Of a stretch of DNA of 64,000 nt, positions 63,068-64,000 are shown piece after piece. Below the pieces are notes generated by a model. That model had not been told where the DNA came from and ran no database searches. It was given only the letters and a program-made list of their open reading frames with translations. The position numbers were made by a program, and so were the translations under genes. Position 1 is the first letter of the stretch; each line of letters starts with the position of its first letter. Source of the stretch: Coriaria nepalensis (lineage: Eukaryota; Streptophyta; Magnoliopsida; Cucurbitales; Coriariaceae); contig CP114481.1 of NCBI GenBank assembly GCA_027186245.1, positions 23,839,501 through 23,903,500 of the forward strand, read 5' to 3'.

Positions 63068-64000
63068 AGCTAAAATAATGCATTATTGTCTTCAATAGAT
63101 TAATTACAAGTTATGTAAGAAAATAATGTTCGAAGGGCGAAAATAGAATTCGTTCATATTAATTTAGAATGATTTAATGACTCGAAGAGACTCAGTGATA
63201 TGACTTTAAGGCTAAACAAATGCATTGTTGCTTTTAATAGATCAACTGCAAGTTACGCACGAAAGTCGTGTTTAAAGGCCGAATTTCGTTCGAAGTGATT
63301 TAGAATGATTTACTGATTAAAAGAGACGCAAAAATATGACTTTAAGGCTAAAAAAATGCATAGTTGCCAGCAATAGATCAATTGCAAGTTAGGCATGAAA
63401 GTCGCGTTTTAAATGCAAAAAGAGAATTAGTTCGAAGTGCCTTCAAACAATTTAATGATTGAAAAGACTGAGTGATATGCTTTTTAATGCTAAAATAATG
63501 CATTGTTGTCTTCAATAGATTAATTACAAGTTATGAAAGAAAATAATGTTCGAAGGGCGAAAATAGAATTCGTTCGTATTAATTTAGAATGATTTAATGA
63601 CTCGAATAGACTCAGTAACAGGACTTAAAGGCTAAACAAATGCATTGTTGCCTTCAATAGATTAACTGCAAGTTATGCACGAAAGTCATGTTTAAAGGCC
63701 TAATTTCGCTCGAAGTGATTTAGAAAGATTTAATGACTAAAAGAGACGCAATAATATGACTTTAAGGCTAAAAAATGAATAGTTACCATCAATAGATCAA
63801 GTGCAAGTTATGCATGAAAGTCGCGTTTTAAATGCAAAAAGAGATTTGGTTCGAAGTGCCTTCAAACAATTTAATGATTGAAAAGACTGAGTGATATGCT
63901 TTTTAATGCTAAAATAATGCATTGTTGTCTTCAATAGATTAATTACAAGTTATGTAAGAAAATAATGTTTGAAGGGCGAAAATAGAATTCGTTCGTTTTA
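63068..64000. repeat. Terminal mixed trimers, array continues
   Basis: Trimers start at 63094, 63514 and 63933; the last is cut after 68 bp by the window edge. They combine subfamily 2 A (CATATT) and subfamily 3 A (CGTATT, CAGTAACAGG) with AATAATGTTCGAAGGG in the first two. No end-of-array signal is seen. Confidence 0.88.

Larger units (their letters stand above)
1..64000. repeat. Satellite DNA array of A-B-C trimers filling the window
   Basis: The whole window is a head-to-tail tandem array. Trimer starts (the AGTAG or AATAG that follows GTTGTCTTC) recur every 418-421 bp from position 4 to 63933. The only exceptions are two 284 bp steps, at 27694 and 29236. I counted 151 complete trimers and 2 dimers. 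No inverted unit, non-satellite insertion, telomere repeat or simple-sequence tract was seen. Hand counts give 41/142 G+C in a typical A and 45/142 in a typical C monomer. The array is non-coding: all frames are broken by stops, and 64 kb without a gene argues strongly for eukaryotic heterochromatin. A centromeric or pericentromeric location is inferred; subtelomeric, sex-chromosome or B-chromosome satellite remains possible. The strand label is arbitrary. Confidence 0.98.

Noticed and set aside
1..64000. CRISPR array or bacterial repeat region
   Set aside because: Units are contiguous with no unique spacers, monomers are about 140 bp, there is nested HOR structure, and there are no genes in 64 kb.
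1..64000. tRNA, rRNA, histone or other tandem gene cluster
   Set aside because: No tRNA A/B box pair, rRNA core sequence or conserved reading frame was seen in the 420 bp unit; every frame contains stops.
1..64000. Inverted segments or long palindromes
   Set aside because: All trimers read in the same orientation; only short dyads of 14-17 bp within monomers were found.
1..64000. Identification as a known insect, plant or vertebrate satellite
   Set aside because: A 142 bp AT-rich monomer with an EcoRI site is reminiscent of some beetle satellites, but I cannot compare sequences here and monomer length alone is not evidence of identity.

Overview
The whole 64 kb window is one continuous eukaryotic satellite DNA array. 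I found no credible protein-coding gene, tRNA, rRNA, CRISPR array or mobile element. The DNA is AT-rich: hand counts on representative monomers give about 29-32% G+C. Every unit runs head to tail in the same orientation, and the array continues past both ends of the window. It looks like centromeric, pericentromeric or other constitutive heterochromatin from a long-read eukaryotic assembly. The species cannot be named from the sequence alone.

Organisation is hierarchical. Level 1 is three related monomers: A (142 bp), B (135-137 bp) and C (142 bp). Level 2 is the ordered trimer A-B-C of 418-421 bp. I placed 154 trimer-level starts, giving 153 complete units: 151 are A-B-C trimers and 2 are A-C dimers of 284 bp, about 457 monomers in all. 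Level 3 is higher-order repeats (HORs) built from whole trimers, and the HOR length changes along the window.

Layout. 1-10076: a 7-trimer (21-monomer) HOR of about 2,937 bp in three copies, the third altered by an internal 4-trimer duplication and a one-trimer deletion. 10077-14271: the same trimers in shuffled, chimeric order. 14272-18466: a mosaic where a third trimer subfamily first appears, ending in an 839 bp duplication. 18569-22359: three copies of a 1,259 bp (3-trimer) HOR. 22355-26831: 1.8 copies of a 2,516 bp (6-trimer) HOR. 26856-29938: two copies of an 11-monomer unit, each with one A-C dimer. 30358-33300: about 1.8 copies of a 1,681 bp unit. 32742-38048: 2.1 copies of a 2,518 bp unit. 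38335-42952: a 2,519 bp, 6-trimer unit. 42953-48831: a 2,100 bp, 5-trimer derivative of it that lacks one trimer. 48832-58767: older-looking, more diverged trimers with small local duplications. 58768-63067: a 1,363 bp segment repeated at a spacing of 2,937 bp.

The picture is an array evolving by unequal exchange and local amplification in trimer register, with short conversion-like patches and visible recombination junctions. The most informative parts are the 2,519-to-2,100 bp HOR transition near 42.7-44.2 kb, the duplicated dimer lesion at 27.7 and 29.2 kb, the conversion-like patch at about 511-528, and the short dyad symmetries kept in A and C monomers. All repeat comparisons were made by eye. 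Copy identity in the most homogeneous blocks should be checked against raw reads because such arrays are prone to misassembly.
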